A DNA stretch of 64,000 nt from Flavobacterium gyeonganense (GCF_029625295.1 NZ_CP121112.1:3658001-3722000), one strand, 5' to 3'; positions 19,044 through 29,183 are shown, counted from the first letter of the stretch. A program made the numbers and translations. The notes: generated by a model from the sequence alone, not told the origin.

Positions 19044-20834
19044 TTAAGAATTGCTAAACTGCAGATTGCTCAGGTTTTTATAAATACCGTTTTCAAGGTT
19101 AATCAGCTCCTGATGCGTTCCTTCTTCGGTGATTCTTCCATTGTCCAAAACTAAAATTTTGTCGGCGTTTCTAATCGTCGAAAGACGGTGTGCAATGATA
19201 ATACTGGTTCTGCCTTCCATCAAAACTTCTAAAGCTTCCTGAACCAGTTTTTCGCTTTCACTGTCTAAAGAAGAAGTTGCTTCATCCAAAATTAAAATAC
19301 TCGGGTTTTTTAATAGTGCTCTTGCGATTGCAATACGCTGACGTTGGCCTCCTGATAATTTTACACCGCGTTCTCCCACCAGCGTTTCGAATTTTTCAGG
19401 GAAACCTTCTATAAAGTTCAATGCATTGGCTTGTTTCGCAGCCAGTATTATTTCTTCATCTGAAGCATCCGGTTTTCCGTAGGCGATATTTTCCCTGATG
19501 GTTCCGCCAAATAAAATCACATCCTGAGGAACAATACTCATATTGCCGCGAAGATTTTCAAGATCGTAGTCGTAAATGCTTTTTCCATCCACTAAAATTT
19601 CTCCTGAAGTAATATCGTAAAAACGTAATAATAACGAAGAAATAGTCGATTTTCCGGCACCACTTGGCCCCACAAGTGCAATCTTCTGACCGAAATCAGC
19701 GTTGAAATTTACGTCTTTCAATACCTGAACTTCTTTTCTGGATGGATAACTGAAAGCCACATTTTTGAAAGCTACAGTTCCTTTTATTTTTTCTACAGGA
19801 AGAGCTTTAGGGTTAGCATTGATAGCTTCAGGAGTTTCTTCGAGTAATTCAAAAACACGTTCTGTAGCGCCAACTGCTTTTTGGATCTGTGCATACATTT
19901 CGGCTATACCTCCAAAAGAAGCACCAATAAATGTGGTATAAAGTACAAACGAAATCAGGTCACCCACACCTTCAACTTCACCTTTTATCGTTAAGGTAAT
20001 TCCGTACCAGACAACGGCAACCACACATCCGAAAAGGCATAATATAATGAAAGAAGCAAAATAACCTCTGTACTGGCCGCCTTTGATGGCTATTTTTACA
20101 ATTTCTTTGATTTTGTTTTTATAACGCTGAATTTCGTACCATTCATTGGCAAACGCTTTTACGTTGCTGATTCCCTGTAATGTTTCTTCCACAATTACCT
20201 GGCTTTCGGCTACTTTGTCCTGCGTTTTTTTTCCGTACTTGCGAATGAATCTTCCAAAAATTACTGCTGCAACGGCTACAACCGGAACGATGGCCAGCAT
20301 CATCAAAGTCAATTTTGGACTTATATTCCCTAAAATTATAAATCCGCCTATAATTAAAATAAATTGACGTAAAAACTCTGCGATTGTGGTACTAAAAGTA
20401 TCCTGCAACTGGGAAATATCCGCGCTGATCCGGCTGTTCAGTTCGCCGACACGCTTTTGGGAATAAAACGACATCGGAAGTTTGATTAAATTCTCATACA
20501 AAGCAAAACGAATGTTCGACAATGAATTTTCAGTAAAATTGACGAAAAGAGAAATTCTGAAAAAAGAGAAAACTGCCTGAAGCATTAAGATTACCAAAAG
20601 CGCAACCGCAATTTCATTGGCTCGGCTAAGGTCTTTATTCGTAACGCAGTCTACCAGCATTCCCATTAACTTAGGAAAAGCAAGGGCAGTGGCACTAGTT
20701 AGGAGTAAGAAAACCAAACCAAGGAAGAATTTCCATTTGTGGTTTTTAGCATACTTAAAAATTCGGATTGCTTTTTGGAGGGAGTTTGCGTCTAATTTAG
20801 CTTTCGGTAAATCATTTTCCTGATATCTTGCCAT
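19044..20834 (-). CDS. ABC exporter, fused permease and ATPase (MsbA-like)
   Basis: A half-transporter of 596 residues from MARYQENDLPKAK; an ATG four codons earlier is possible but sits nearer the -7 box. The N-terminal half has six membrane helices (about 40-320). The C-terminal nucleotide-binding domain has Walker A GPSGAGKS, signature LSGGQRQRIAIARA, Walker B ILILDEATSSLDSE and the H-loop IIIAHRLSTIRNAD. It should act as a homodimer exporting lipids or drugs; the substrate is not predictable. It has its own promoter and terminator. Confidence 0.94.
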   Translation of the reverse strand: MARYQENDLPKAKLDANSLQKAIRIFKYAKNHKWKFFLGLVFLLLTSATALAFPKLMGMLVDCVTNKDLSRANEIAVALLVILMLQAVFSFFRISLFVNFTENSLSNIRFALYENLIKLPMSFYSQKRVGELNSRISADISQLQDTFSTTIAEFLRQFILIIGGFIILGNISPKLTLMMLAIVPVVAVAAVIFGRFIRKYGKKTQDKVAESQVIVEETLQGISNVKAFANEWYEIQRYKNKIKEIVKIAIKGGQYRGYFASFIILCLFGCVVAVVWYGITLTIKGEVEGVGDLISFVLYTTFIGASFGGIAEMYAQIQKAVGATERVFELLEETPEAINANPKALPVEKIKGTVAFKNVAFSYPSRKEVQVLKDVNFNADFGQKIALVGPSGAGKSTISSLLLRFYDITSGEILVDGKSIYDYDLENLRGNMSIVPQDVILFGGTIRENIAYGKPDASDEEIILAAKQANALNFIEGFPEKFETLVGERGVKLSGGQRQRIAIARALLKNPSILILDEATSSLDSESEKLVQEALEVLMEGRTSIIIAHRLSTIRNADKILVLDNGRITEEGTHQELINLENGIYKNLSNLQFSNS

Positions 20835-20856
20835 TTGAATATACAATTAAGGTATG

Positions 20857-20889
20857 CAAATGTATGACTATACCAAGTCAATACAAAAG
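20857..20889 (-). promoter_or_regulatory. Promoter of the ABC exporter gene
   Basis: On the minus strand CTTTTG (20884-20889), 19 bases, then TACATTTG (20857-20864): a near-consensus Bacteroidota promoter 23 bases from the chosen ATG. Confidence 0.75.
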
Positions 20890-21032
20890 GAATAATTAAA
20901 ATTAGCTTTCGGGATTTCGTTTTTTAACTAAACGCTAAGACAAGGTGCTGTTTTATTTTGTTTTTAAGAAGCTGAAAAATAGCTTTCTAAAAGTATTCCT
21001 GAATTTTATTTTATATTTTTTATCAAAAAGGC

Positions 21033-21062
21033 TTGCAAATACAAATTCTAGGTGTATATTTG
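21033..21062 (+). promoter_or_regulatory. Promoter of the tRNA-Val/tRNA-Tyr pair
   Basis: TTG at 21033-21035, 19 bases, then TATATTTG at 21055-21062, about 39 bases before tRNA-Val. This matches the Bacteroidota -33/-7 consensus. Confidence 0.75.
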
Positions 21063-21100
21063 CACTCGCAATCACAAAATGATAGCAGCCTAGTAAAATA

Positions 21101-21175
21101 GGGCGATTAGCTCAGCTGGTTCAGAGCACCTCGTTTACACCGAGGGGGTCGGGGGTTCGAACCCCTCATCGCCCA
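21101..21175 (+). tRNA. tRNA-Val (anticodon TAC)
   Basis: A 75-base cloverleaf. Acceptor stem GGGCGAT pairs with ATCGCCC. The anticodon arm CCTCG-TTTACAC-CGAGG gives anticodon TAC, and the T arm GGGGG-TTCGAAC-CCC is normal. CCA is not encoded. A terminator follows at once. Confidence 0.95.
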
Positions 21176-21180
21176 CAAAG

Positions 21181-21212
21181 AAACTCCTTAAGAAATTGAG
21201 GAGTTTTTTTTT
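21181..21212 (+). terminator. Terminator after tRNA-Val
   Basis: Stem AAACTCCT / AGGAGTTT (8 bp) with a 10-base loop, then a T run. Confidence 0.75.
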
Positions 21213-21257
21213 ACGATTTTCAGAGTGTTAAAAGGTTGTAGATTCACACTCAAATTT

Positions 21258-21338
21258 GGGGAGATACTCAAGCGGCCAACGAGGGCAGACTGTAAATCTG
21301 CTGTGTGAACTTCGCAGGTTCGAATCCTGCTCTCCCCA
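21258..21338 (+). tRNA. tRNA-Tyr (anticodon GTA)
   Basis: An 81-base class II tRNA. Acceptor GGGGAGA pairs with TCTCCCC. The anticodon arm GCAGA-CTGTAAA-TCTGC gives GTA. A long variable arm is followed by the T arm GCAGG-TTCGAAT-CCTGC. It lies 82 bases after tRNA-Val. Confidence 0.95.
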
Positions 21339-21407
21339 CGGAAAGGCCGAAAAGCCAGAAAACTTAAAGTTTTCAATCTTTTCAAAAAGCCGCAAAAAAT
21401 GTCTGAA

Positions 21408-21440
21408 GACCTGCAAATTCAACTATTTGCGGGTCTTTTT
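21408..21440 (+). terminator. Terminator after tRNA-Tyr
   Basis: An 11-pair stem (GACCTGCAAAT / ATTTGCGGGTC, one G-T) with a 6-base loop followed by TTTTT. Confidence 0.8.
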
Positions 21441-21497
21441 CATTTTAGGCCTGTTTTCAATATTTATAAATGCTCACAAAATTAAAGGTGCAGAATC

Positions 21498-21529
21498 GGT
21501 GCACTTTCCGGCGCGAAGAAAAGTGCACC
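21498..21529. repeat. Inverted repeat between tRNA-Tyr and the integrase remnant
   Basis: GGTGCACTTT (21498-21507) and AAAGTGCACC (21520-21529), 10 bp perfect, 12-base spacer. No T run follows, so it is not a simple terminator. Its place between a tRNA and a tyrosine-recombinase remnant makes a recombinase or excisionase binding site possible, but this is inference. Confidence 0.45.
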
Positions 21530-21629
21530 AGAAACAGCAAAAATCCCTTAATTTATAGGGCTTAACGAGATTAATGACTTGATTTGGCAGTGATATTATT
21601 CTACATTTATTAATTTAAAAAGTAGAATT

Positions 21630-22025
21630 ATGTTGGAAAGCAGTTTTGGTTTGGGATTTTTTTTAAAAAGACCAAAAATAGAAAGTAGAGAATGGATTGT
21701 ATATTTCAGAATAACTGTTGACGGTATCCGCAAGGAAAGTTCAACTAAGAGAAGATGGGATAATACACGATGGGATCAAAGGTTCGAAAGAGCGGTCGGA
21801 TCAAAGGAAGATGCAAAGTCGCTGAACTTCTTTTTGGATTCGCTGACTTTAAAAATCAATGAAATCAAAACCGAAATGATGTACAGCGGCAAAACCATAA
21901 CCGCTGACAAAACTATGGACGAGGTCCTGGGAAGGACAGCCCCAAAGATTAAGGTGCTGGAAGAATTCCAGAAGCATAATGATGAAATGGTGGCGCTTCT
22001 TGGAAAAGGCTATGCAAAAGCCTAG
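21630..22025 (+). pseudogene. Truncated tyrosine recombinase (integrase), N-terminal arm only
   Basis: A 131-residue ORF that resembles only the N-terminal part of Bacteroidota tyrosine integrases. It has the arm-type DNA-binding domain (VYFRITVDGIRKESSTKRRWD) and the start of the SAM-like core-binding domain (LEEFQKHNDEMVALLGKGYAKA). Full enzymes have about 400 residues and the catalytic R-K-H-R-H-Y set, all missing here; a stop comes right after GYAKA. Its place beside two tRNAs suggests the scar of an integrative element. Confidence 0.75.
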
Positions 22026-22495
22026 TAAAACAAAGACTTCATCATCCGTAGGAAAAATAATATAAAATCCTATTTATATAACAAAACACATCGATATAAT
22101 ATAGTAAAATTGCTTTTCCTTAAAATTCATTTAAAGATCTTTAATAAAGCAACGATTTTAGTATTGATAAAACTTGGGTATTTATCATGTAAAACATATT
22201 AAAAAGAAACACACAACCGATTGTTTGTAAATAATAGTTATATTTGGCTCTTGAAAAGTGTTAAATCAACACTTTTTGAATTCATGTAAAAATGAATAGG
22301 AAATAACAGGGAATTGTATTCTAATAAATGCCGGAAATTAAATATCTGGAAAGAATTTCAGTGCAATTAAAAAAACAAAGGAAGTGCATAATATATTCTT
22401 GGTCTCAAAGGAGACGAAGAATCTTTATTTAAATAGATTTACAGACATTTAAAGTTTAAAAAAATAATTTACAGTCCAAGTAAAACAATACACTA
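22026..22495 (+). other. Leader region of the beta-galactosidase gene
   Basis: 470 bases of AT-rich DNA with no coding potential seen. A possible promoter is TATATTTG at 22239-22246 with TTG 15 bases earlier (shorter than the usual 17-19). This would leave a 5' leader of about 240 bases. No riboswitch or terminator was recognised. Confidence 0.4.
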
Positions 22496-25400
22496 ATGAA
22501 AAAATACAACTATTTAATTTTGATTTTAGTATCACTATCTTTTCTAAATCTAACTCAGGCTCAAGATACTTCATTATCTCCAATTCCTCCAGAAATAGAT
22601 AACCCCGAATTACTAGGCATAAACAAAGAACCCTATCATGCCACATTAATGCCTTATGCCAACATTACAGAAGCATTGAAAGGCAATCGCCATGCTTCAT
22701 CTTTTTGCACAAGCCTTAATGGACAATGGAAATTTAACTGGGTGCCAACTCCGGAAAAACGCCCTGCTGATTTCTATAAGCCTGATTACGATGTCTCTGG
22801 CTGGAAAGAAATCCCTGTACCTTCCAACTGGGAAATTCATGGTTATGGAACCCCATTTTACAGAAACTTAGGATATACCATCAAAAAAGATTATCCGCAT
22901 GTAATGAGTGAACCAGAGAAATGGTATACATCTTACACTGAAAGAAATCCAGTAGGAAGCTATCGTAGAGAATTTTCTGTTCCTGCTGAATGGATAGGCC
23001 GATGTAATTTCATAACTTTTGACGGCGTTGATAGTGCTTTCTTTTTGTGGGTAAACGGTCAAAAAGTGGGTTTTAGTGTAAATAGTCGCAATGCGGCAGA
23101 GTTTGACCTTACCAAATATCTGAAACCCGGCAAGAATACAATTGCTGTAGAGGTTTACCAATACAGCTCTGGCACATGGCTGGAAGATCAGGATATGTGG
23201 CGTCTGCACGGAATTTTTAGGAATGTAACGCTCTGGAGTGCTCCACAAGTACATATCCGTGACTTTTTTGTGAAAACAGATTTGGACAAGGAATACAAGG
23301 ATGCAACATTAGATGTATCAGCAAAAATTAAAAACTATAGTGATAAAACTACCAAACCACAAACATTCACAGCTACACTCTATGATAAAGAAGGAAAGGA
23401 AATAGCCAAAGGAAATGTAGTGGGCACTGCACTTAAAGCTAATAAAGAAGAATCACTTAACGTAAAAATCAAAGTGGTAAATCCATTAAAATGGACAGCA
23501 GAAACGCCTCACCTGTATACTGTTGTATTGACAAATTCTGAAGGCGAAATAGTTTCATCAAAAATAGGGTTTCGTAAAGTAGAAATTAAAGGACGTGTTT
23601 TTATGGCAAATGGTGTACCTATAAAACTGAAAGGTGTAAACCGTCATGAACACTGGTCTGATGTTGGTCATGCCGTTACGGAAGAACAAATGATTCGTGA
23701 TCTTGAAGTCATTAAACAAGGAAATTGTAATCATATCCGTACTAGTCATTACTCAAATGATCCGCGTTGGTATGAGTTATGTGACGAATGGGGAATCTGG
23801 TTAGTTGCTGAAGCGAATATGGAATACCATGGTTATGATACACGATTTGATGAAGAACCAACCATAAAAGCTGCTATTATTGACCGTAATGTGGCGAATG
23901 TTGAAAATTTTAAAAATCATCCATCCGTCATTATATGGTCACTTGGAAATGAAGGTGGTGGTGTCAGCACAAATCTTAAAGCTGCCATGGCTGAAGTTAA
24001 GGCAATTGATTCTACACGTTTTGTTCATTATGAACGTTTTGGAGCGGGTAAAAACAATCCTGCAGACTTAGACGGTCGTATGTATGGCACTGCAGCTGAA
24101 TACGTTGATATGGTTAAGAACTGGGGACTTACCAAACCATTTTATGTTTGTGAGTTTATTCATGCTATGTTCAACTCAATGGGATCTCTTGATGAATATT
24201 CTAAAGCATTTGACAATAACCCTGAAATTTTGGGAGGCGCAATTTGGGAATTCCAGGATCAGGCATTGTGGAACAGGCGTGATCCTAATCATCCAATTTT
24301 AGCTTACGGAGGCGGTTTTGGTGAAAAGCCAAATGACCACTATTTTATCCATAAAGGAGTAATTTCATATGACCGCGCCACAGAAGGAAATAATGTAAAA
24401 CCACATTATCCTGAAATGAAAAAAGCTTTTCAATGGATTGATACCGAACTTACTGATCCCGTTAACGGAAGTATCAGAATTAAGAATAAATACCAGTTTA
24501 TTTCTCTGGATGGTTTTGATGCCACCTGGAGCCTGACAGAAAACGGACAGGAAATTGGCAGCGGAAAAATTAAAATGCGCCCTACCTGGGGGAAAGGAAT
24601 TTTTACGGCCAATATTCCTTATAAAATAGAGCATCCTAAAGCAGGTTCGGAATATTATTTAAGAATTTCATATAAGCAAAAAGAAAAAACGCTATGGGCA
24701 GATAAGGATTTTGAAGTAGCAACAGAACAGTTTAAAGTTCCGGTCAATACGCTGCCTCAACAAGAAATAAAAACTACTCAGACAGTTAAACTCGTTCAAA
24801 ATCCTGAATCGGCTATTATTTCAGGAAAGGATTTTTCTGTAAGTTTTGATAAGAAAACTGGCTTCATGAATCAGTTAAATAAAAATGGAATCAATCTTCT
24901 AACCCCTGATGGTTCACCTAAATTACATTTGTGGCGTGCCTCACACCGTAATGATGATGATTGGGCTTACCAGCAATGGGAAAAATACGGAGTAACTACG
25001 CTTCAATACAAAGTGGTCGATTTTAAAGTTGAAACTATTGATAAATACTCCGTTAGGGTTACTTCTACAACAAAAGCAGATGGTAAAGAAGGTTTTGGCG
25101 TTTATCATACGGCAACGTATTTAATTAAAGGTGATGGATCGATAAAAGTGGATAACGATGTTCAATTTGTTGGTTTGCGTATTAATTTGGCCCGAATTGG
25201 GGTACGAATGTTACTCGATAAAAAACTGGATCGCATGTCATTTTTTGGTAGGGGGCCATTCGAAAACTATTCTGATCGCAAAAGTTCAGCTGAAGTTGGC
25301 ATTTATGAATTGGGAGTAAACGAGCAATACGAATATGAAAAACCAATGGAGCGAGGCAATCATGAAGAGGTTAGTTGGGCAAAATTAAGTGGTAAAGAAA

Positions 25401-25642
25401 TGCCATCTCTTATGATAAAAGCAGATGAAAAACTGATGCAGGTAGCAGCACTTCCTCATACTGACGAGCAAATGCATCCCGTAGAATATAAAATTGATTT
25501 ACCCCCAAGTACTGCAACAGTTTTCTGCGTTTCAACCAAAACATTAGGTGTTGGATCTGCCAGTTGTGGTCCAAGGCCTCTTGAAAAATATCAGGTTTTT
25601 GCAGTGCCAACAGAATTCACTTATACCATTAATTTATTTTGA
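22496..25642 (+). CDS. Secreted beta-galactosidase, glycoside hydrolase family 2
   Basis: A 1048-residue LacZ-type enzyme with a signal peptide (hydrophobic segment ending in NLTQAQ), so it is exported. The domains are a GH2 sugar-binding domain (about 60-225), an immunoglobulin-like domain (to about 340), a TIM barrel (about 340-640) and the C-terminal galactosidase small chain. The acid/base glutamate is E486 in WSLGNEGGG and the nucleophile is E553 in FYVCEFIHA. It would cleave terminal beta-galactosides from plant or animal glycans in the periplasm. A GH43 gene follows after 99 bases. Confidence 0.93.
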   Translation: MKKYNYLILILVSLSFLNLTQAQDTSLSPIPPEIDNPELLGINKEPYHATLMPYANITEALKGNRHASSFCTSLNGQWKFNWVPTPEKRPADFYKPDYDVSGWKEIPVPSNWEIHGYGTPFYRNLGYTIKKDYPHVMSEPEKWYTSYTERNPVGSYRREFSVPAEWIGRCNFITFDGVDSAFFLWVNGQKVGFSVNSRNAAEFDLTKYLKPGKNTIAVEVYQYSSGTWLEDQDMWRLHGIFRNVTLWSAPQVHIRDFFVKTDLDKEYKDATLDVSAKIKNYSDKTTKPQTFTATLYDKEGKEIAKGNVVGTALKANKEESLNVKIKVVNPLKWTAETPHLYTVVLTNSEGEIVSSKIGFRKVEIKGRVFMANGVPIKLKGVNRHEHWSDVGHAVTEEQMIRDLEVIKQGNCNHIRTSHYSNDPRWYELCDEWGIWLVAEANMEYHGYDTRFDEEPTIKAAIIDRNVANVENFKNHPSVIIWSLGNEGGGVSTNLKAAMAEVKAIDSTRFVHYERFGAGKNNPADLDGRMYGTAAEYVDMVKNWGLTKPFYVCEFIHAMFNSMGSLDEYSKAFDNNPEILGGAIWEFQDQALWNRRDPNHPILAYGGGFGEKPNDHYFIHKGVISYDRATEGNNVKPHYPEMKKAFQWIDTELTDPVNGSIRIKNKYQFISLDGFDATWSLTENGQEIGSGKIKMRPTWGKGIFTANIPYKIEHPKAGSEYYLRISYKQKEKTLWADKDFEVATEQFKVPVNTLPQQEIKTTQTVKLVQNPESAIISGKDFSVSFDKKTGFMNQLNKNGINLLTPDGSPKLHLWRASHRNDDDWAYQQWEKYGVTTLQYKVVDFKVETIDKYSVRVTSTTKADGKEGFGVYHTATYLIKGDGSIKVDNDVQFVGLRINLARIGVRMLLDKKLDRMSFFGRGPFENYSDRKSSAEVGIYELGVNEQYEYEKPMERGNHEEVSWAKLSGKEMPSLMIKADEKLMQVAALPHTDEQMHPVEYKIDLPPSTATVFCVSTKTLGVGSASCGPRPLEKYQVFAVPTEFTYTINLF

Positions 25643-25765
25643 CCTGAATTGGTATATGAAATCGTTTTATACGTCAAGGAAATTGGCTTTAAAATAGAAG
25701 TCAAGTGGGTCCACTTATTAAAACAACTTTAATAATCATTTATGATGAAATGTATTTGTAAAACG

Positions 25766-27127
25766 ATGAAAAAATGTACTTTATTTTTTAGTACGCTATT
25801 TTTTATATCGGTGTCCTTTTTGTGCAAAGCTCAAAATCCTATTATTCAAACTAAATATACTGCGGATCCGGCTCCATTTGTCTATAAGGATACGGTTTTC
25901 TTATATGTTAGTCATGACGAGGAGAATGCCGGCCCGGGTATGGGTAAATTCCTGATGAAAGACTGGCTGCTTTACACCTCTGTAGACATGGTCAACTGGA
26001 CCGATCACGGAATGGTAGCTTCATTAAAAGATTTTAGCTGGGCAAAGCAGGACAATGGCGCATGGGCTCCGCAGTGTATTGAACGCAACGGGAAGTTTTA
26101 CCTCTATTGCCCTATCCATATGAACGGTATAGGGGTTCTGGTAGCGGACAGCCCGTACGGTCCATTTAAAGACCCGCTTGGAAAACCCCTGATTAAAAAC
26201 AGTATGGATGATATAGATCCTTCGGTTTATATCGATGATGACAAACAGGCTTATTTATACTGGGGAAACCCTAAAGTATATCATGTTAAGCTAAACGAAG
26301 ATATGATTTCTTTTAAAGGAGACATAGTGGCTGAACAAATGACCATAGCGGAATTTGGCAAACGGGACGGACATCCAAAAAGGGCAACACAATATGAAGA
26401 GGGTCCCTGGTTTTATAAAAGGAATAATCTGTATTATATGGCTTTTGCCTCTACCTGCTGTCCTGAAGGAATAGGATATTCCATGAGTAAATCGCCAACA
26501 GGTCCTTGGGAATATAAGGGAAGTATAATGGACGGGGACAGCAGATCAAGCGGGAATCATCCGGGAATTATAGATTACAAAGGAAAATCCTATCTTTTTG
26601 GTTTCAATTTCCGTTTAAATTTCATGATTACCGATAAGCATCACGAAAGGCGCTCAGTGTGTGTAGAAGAATTTCAATACAATCCTGACGGGACTATACC
26701 TAAATTGCCCTGGTGGTCTGAAACCGGCGTGAAACCAGCGGGCGTATTAAATCCTTTTATACGTACAGAGGCGGAAACGATCGCCTGGAGCCAGGGACTC
26801 AAAACCATCAAAGGTGTAAATGGCATGTATGTTACAGATATTGATAACGGTGATTATATAAAAATTCAGGCAGTGGACTTTGGGAAAGGCGCAAAGAAAT
26901 TTGAGGGTAGTATTGCCAGTATGTCACCGGATGCTGCAATTGAAATCCATCTAGACAGCCCCACGGGCACCTTATTAGGCGTGTTAAAAATCAAAACTAC
27001 CGGAGGCAAATGGGTAAGCCAGTCTTGTACCGTAAAAAAACACGCAGGCATACATGATCTATACTTTGTTTTTAAGAGAGCGAGCAAAGGCCTTTTTGAT
27101 TACGACTGGTGGAAGTTCACCAAATAA
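25766..27127 (+). CDS. Secreted glycoside hydrolase family 43 enzyme with C-terminal CBM6-like domain
   Basis: 453 residues from MKKCTLFF, chosen because the signal peptide begins there; an ATG eight codons earlier is less likely. The five-bladed propeller carries the GH43 residues: the base aspartate in ADPAPF (residue 34), an acidic pair in DDIDPSVYIDD, and the acid glutamate E212 in YEEGPW. A carbohydrate-binding module-6-like domain follows from about 330 (IRTEAETIAWSQG through VFKRASKGLFDYDWW). Family members are arabinofuranosidases or xylosidases. With the GH2 gene it suggests removal of arabinose and galactose side chains. Confidence 0.9.
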   Translation: MKKCTLFFSTLFFISVSFLCKAQNPIIQTKYTADPAPFVYKDTVFLYVSHDEENAGPGMGKFLMKDWLLYTSVDMVNWTDHGMVASLKDFSWAKQDNGAWAPQCIERNGKFYLYCPIHMNGIGVLVADSPYGPFKDPLGKPLIKNSMDDIDPSVYIDDDKQAYLYWGNPKVYHVKLNEDMISFKGDIVAEQMTIAEFGKRDGHPKRATQYEEGPWFYKRNNLYYMAFASTCCPEGIGYSMSKSPTGPWEYKGSIMDGDSRSSGNHPGIIDYKGKSYLFGFNFRLNFMITDKHHERRSVCVEEFQYNPDGTIPKLPWWSETGVKPAGVLNPFIRTEAETIAWSQGLKTIKGVNGMYVTDIDNGDYIKIQAVDFGKGAKKFEGSIASMSPDAAIEIHLDSPTGTLLGVLKIKTTGGKWVSQSCTVKKHAGIHDLYFVFKRASKGLFDYDWWKFTK

Positions 27128-27363
27128 GTTACGATGAATTTCTCGGTTTTACTTCTAGGATAAAAAACGTGGATTTATGGATAGTTGCTCTCAAAACCTG
27201 GATAAGTGCAAACTGGGAATGCAAACCTATCGCATGATTTGGGTTTAAATAACTATTTTTACCGGCTTGCATTGGATTTGTAACGATGATCGTTAGCAAA
27301 ATGCGATGTTCAATCTTACAATTTAAATATCCGCATCTAAATAATGCGAAAAATACGTTAACA

Positions 27364-28238
27364 ATGAAGACATTTAAATTTTTAAAAAATAAATATAATG
27401 TTGAGCTCCTAATAGATATAGGCACTTATAAAGACATTCCATTTTATTTTTTTGAAAGTGAACTTCATCATACGGATTTTTATGAACTTATATTTTTCTC
27501 TAAAGGAAACGGCTATTTAGAACTTGATCAGCAAAGAATTGAAATTTCAGATAATACAGTCGTTTTTGTTTCTCCATATCAAAAAAGAAGATGGTTTTTG
27601 GACAAGACTAAAGTTGAATGTTATTTCCTGTTTTTTCAGGATAGCTTTCTGTCTAATTTCTTCTCAGATAAACTCTTCTCTTTCAGGCTGCAGTTTTTCT
27701 ACAACAAAACCAAACCGCTCTATCTAAAAGTTAATGATGACTTCTTTAAACAGTTAACGAATATAATTAAGGAGCTGCTTAATGAGGTCAAAACATTTAG
27801 ATCAGATGGTGAACATATTATAAGAGCACTGTTGAACTTTATATTAATCAAACTCAATCGATCCTATGCAGAGCATTACCTACTGTCTTCAGAAACAGAA
27901 AATAACAGCATTGCATTTATGTTTAAAGAGATTTTACAAAATGAAGTCCGTAAAATAAGAAATATCGACTATTATGCGCAACAGTTAGGTATCAGCAGGG
28001 TAACACTAAATAAATGCATCAAAAAGCAGTTCGGGGTTACCGTTTCTGAAATGGTAAATGAATTTATTCTCTTTGAAATAAAGTCTCTGCTAACTTATAC
28101 CAAGCTAAATATAAATGAATTTCATATCAATTGCAGTTCTCACAGGCAAATCATTTAAAGCGTTTCTTCAAGGCGCAAACAGGAATCTCACCAAAAGAAT
28201 TCAGAAATGCTTATCAAAATGGTAGTTCTGTTATCTAA
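27364..28238 (+). pseudogene. AraC-family regulator broken by a frameshift
   Basis: The N-terminal cupin-like sensor and most of the C-terminal HTH pair are intact from MKTFKFLKN to KLNINEF, but that frame ends at 28158. From about 28121 the expected second HTH (SYQLQFSQANH, TGISPKEFRNAYQN) continues in another frame to a stop at 28236-28238. Adding one A in GAATTTC near 28118 would restore a protein of about 291 residues. Placed right after the GH2 and GH43 genes, it is likely their lost regulator. Natural decay and sequencing error cannot be told apart here. Confidence 0.8.
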
Positions 28239-28392
28239 CTGGTAACTATTCTGTTTTACATGTATTATATATTTGTACATGAGAATATTTTTATCAAAAG
28301 ACAGCAAGCATCCTTATCGAAATCACTATTAAATATGGTCTATTCTCAGTAGGAACCATTTAAACTGTCAGACAATTAAAAATAGCATTTCA

Positions 28393-28503
28393 ATGAAAAA
28401 GCAAATCAAATTTAGCTATATGTTCGCTTTGATATTACTCCCCTGCTTTCTATTCGGTCAACGACAACAAACAGCGGAGGAGACTTTAAGATCATTAAGA
28501 TAA
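28393..28503 (+). pseudogene. Remnant of an exported protein (36 residues)
   Basis: ATG at 28393 opens a good signal peptide (MKKQIKFSYMFALILLPCFL, then FGQ) but the frame stops 13 residues after the likely cleavage site. It looks like the 5' stub of a lost secreted-protein gene next to other decayed genes. A genuine tiny secreted peptide is possible but less likely. Confidence 0.4.
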
Positions 28504-28595
28504 ATTATAAAAAATAAAACCATTACTAAACCTGTATCTCTTGGTAAATCCATCTGCTAATTTTGTGTTCTAATCTATAAAAAAAAATTATACTT

Positions 28596-29183
28596 ATGAG
28601 AAAATCAATCATGAAAAATGTTTTATTGCAGGAATCAGCAACTGCTCGAGAAAGTTTAAAAATCGTTTATACTATCCTATTGCTGGCACTGAGTGCTTTG
28701 ATTTTTTCTGCCTGTTCCAATGACGAAGGGGGAGGAAATACATCTGACTATTATTTTAAGGCTACCGTTGATGGCCGTGAAATAAATTACCATTCCGCAA
28801 AATTTCAAGGCGATGGCGGTACTGATAACATATGGGAACATGTCGTAGTTGGAGCTCATGAAACTTCATATACTTTTAATGGACCATTGCCTCCTTCTCT
28901 TGATTTTGAAATATGGTATAACGGTGGGAATATCGAACCCGGCGATTATATTAGTCCCACAGATGGGCGCTTGATAGTACGCTATGCTATCCAGACTTCC
29001 GAGGGAACGAATGTATATAATACATCCTGGCATGACTTGCCATTTAAGGTAACTATAGAAGCGATCAGCAAAGAAGGCATTAAAGGAACAATGGCGGGAA
29101 CACTTCAAAACCAGCAAGGAGAAACCAGGATAATCACTAATGGTTCATTCAATCTTCCTTATGATCAGCTGGTAAATCCATAA
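28596..29183 (+). CDS. Hypothetical lipoprotein
   Basis: 195 residues. A long hydrophobic stretch (about 22-39) ends in a lipobox-like LIFSAC with the lipidated cysteine at about residue 40, followed by the SNDEGGG spacer common in surface-exposed Bacteroidota lipoproteins. The rest is a small beta-rich domain (YYFKATVDGREINYHSAKF) without a family I can name. The start may instead be the ATG five codons later. Confidence 0.65.
   Translation: MRKSIMKNVLLQESATARESLKIVYTILLLALSALIFSACSNDEGGGNTSDYYFKATVDGREINYHSAKFQGDGGTDNIWEHVVVGAHETSYTFNGPLPPSLDFEIWYNGGNIEPGDYISPTDGRLIVRYAIQTSEGTNVYNTSWHDLPFKVTIEAISKEGIKGTMAGTLQNQQGETRIITNGSFNLPYDQLVNP

Noticed and set aside
21258-21338. tRNA-Tyr 3' end as the duplicated attachment site
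   Set aside because: No second copy of its 3' end was found between 21 and 50 kb, whereas a copy of the tRNA-Val end was.
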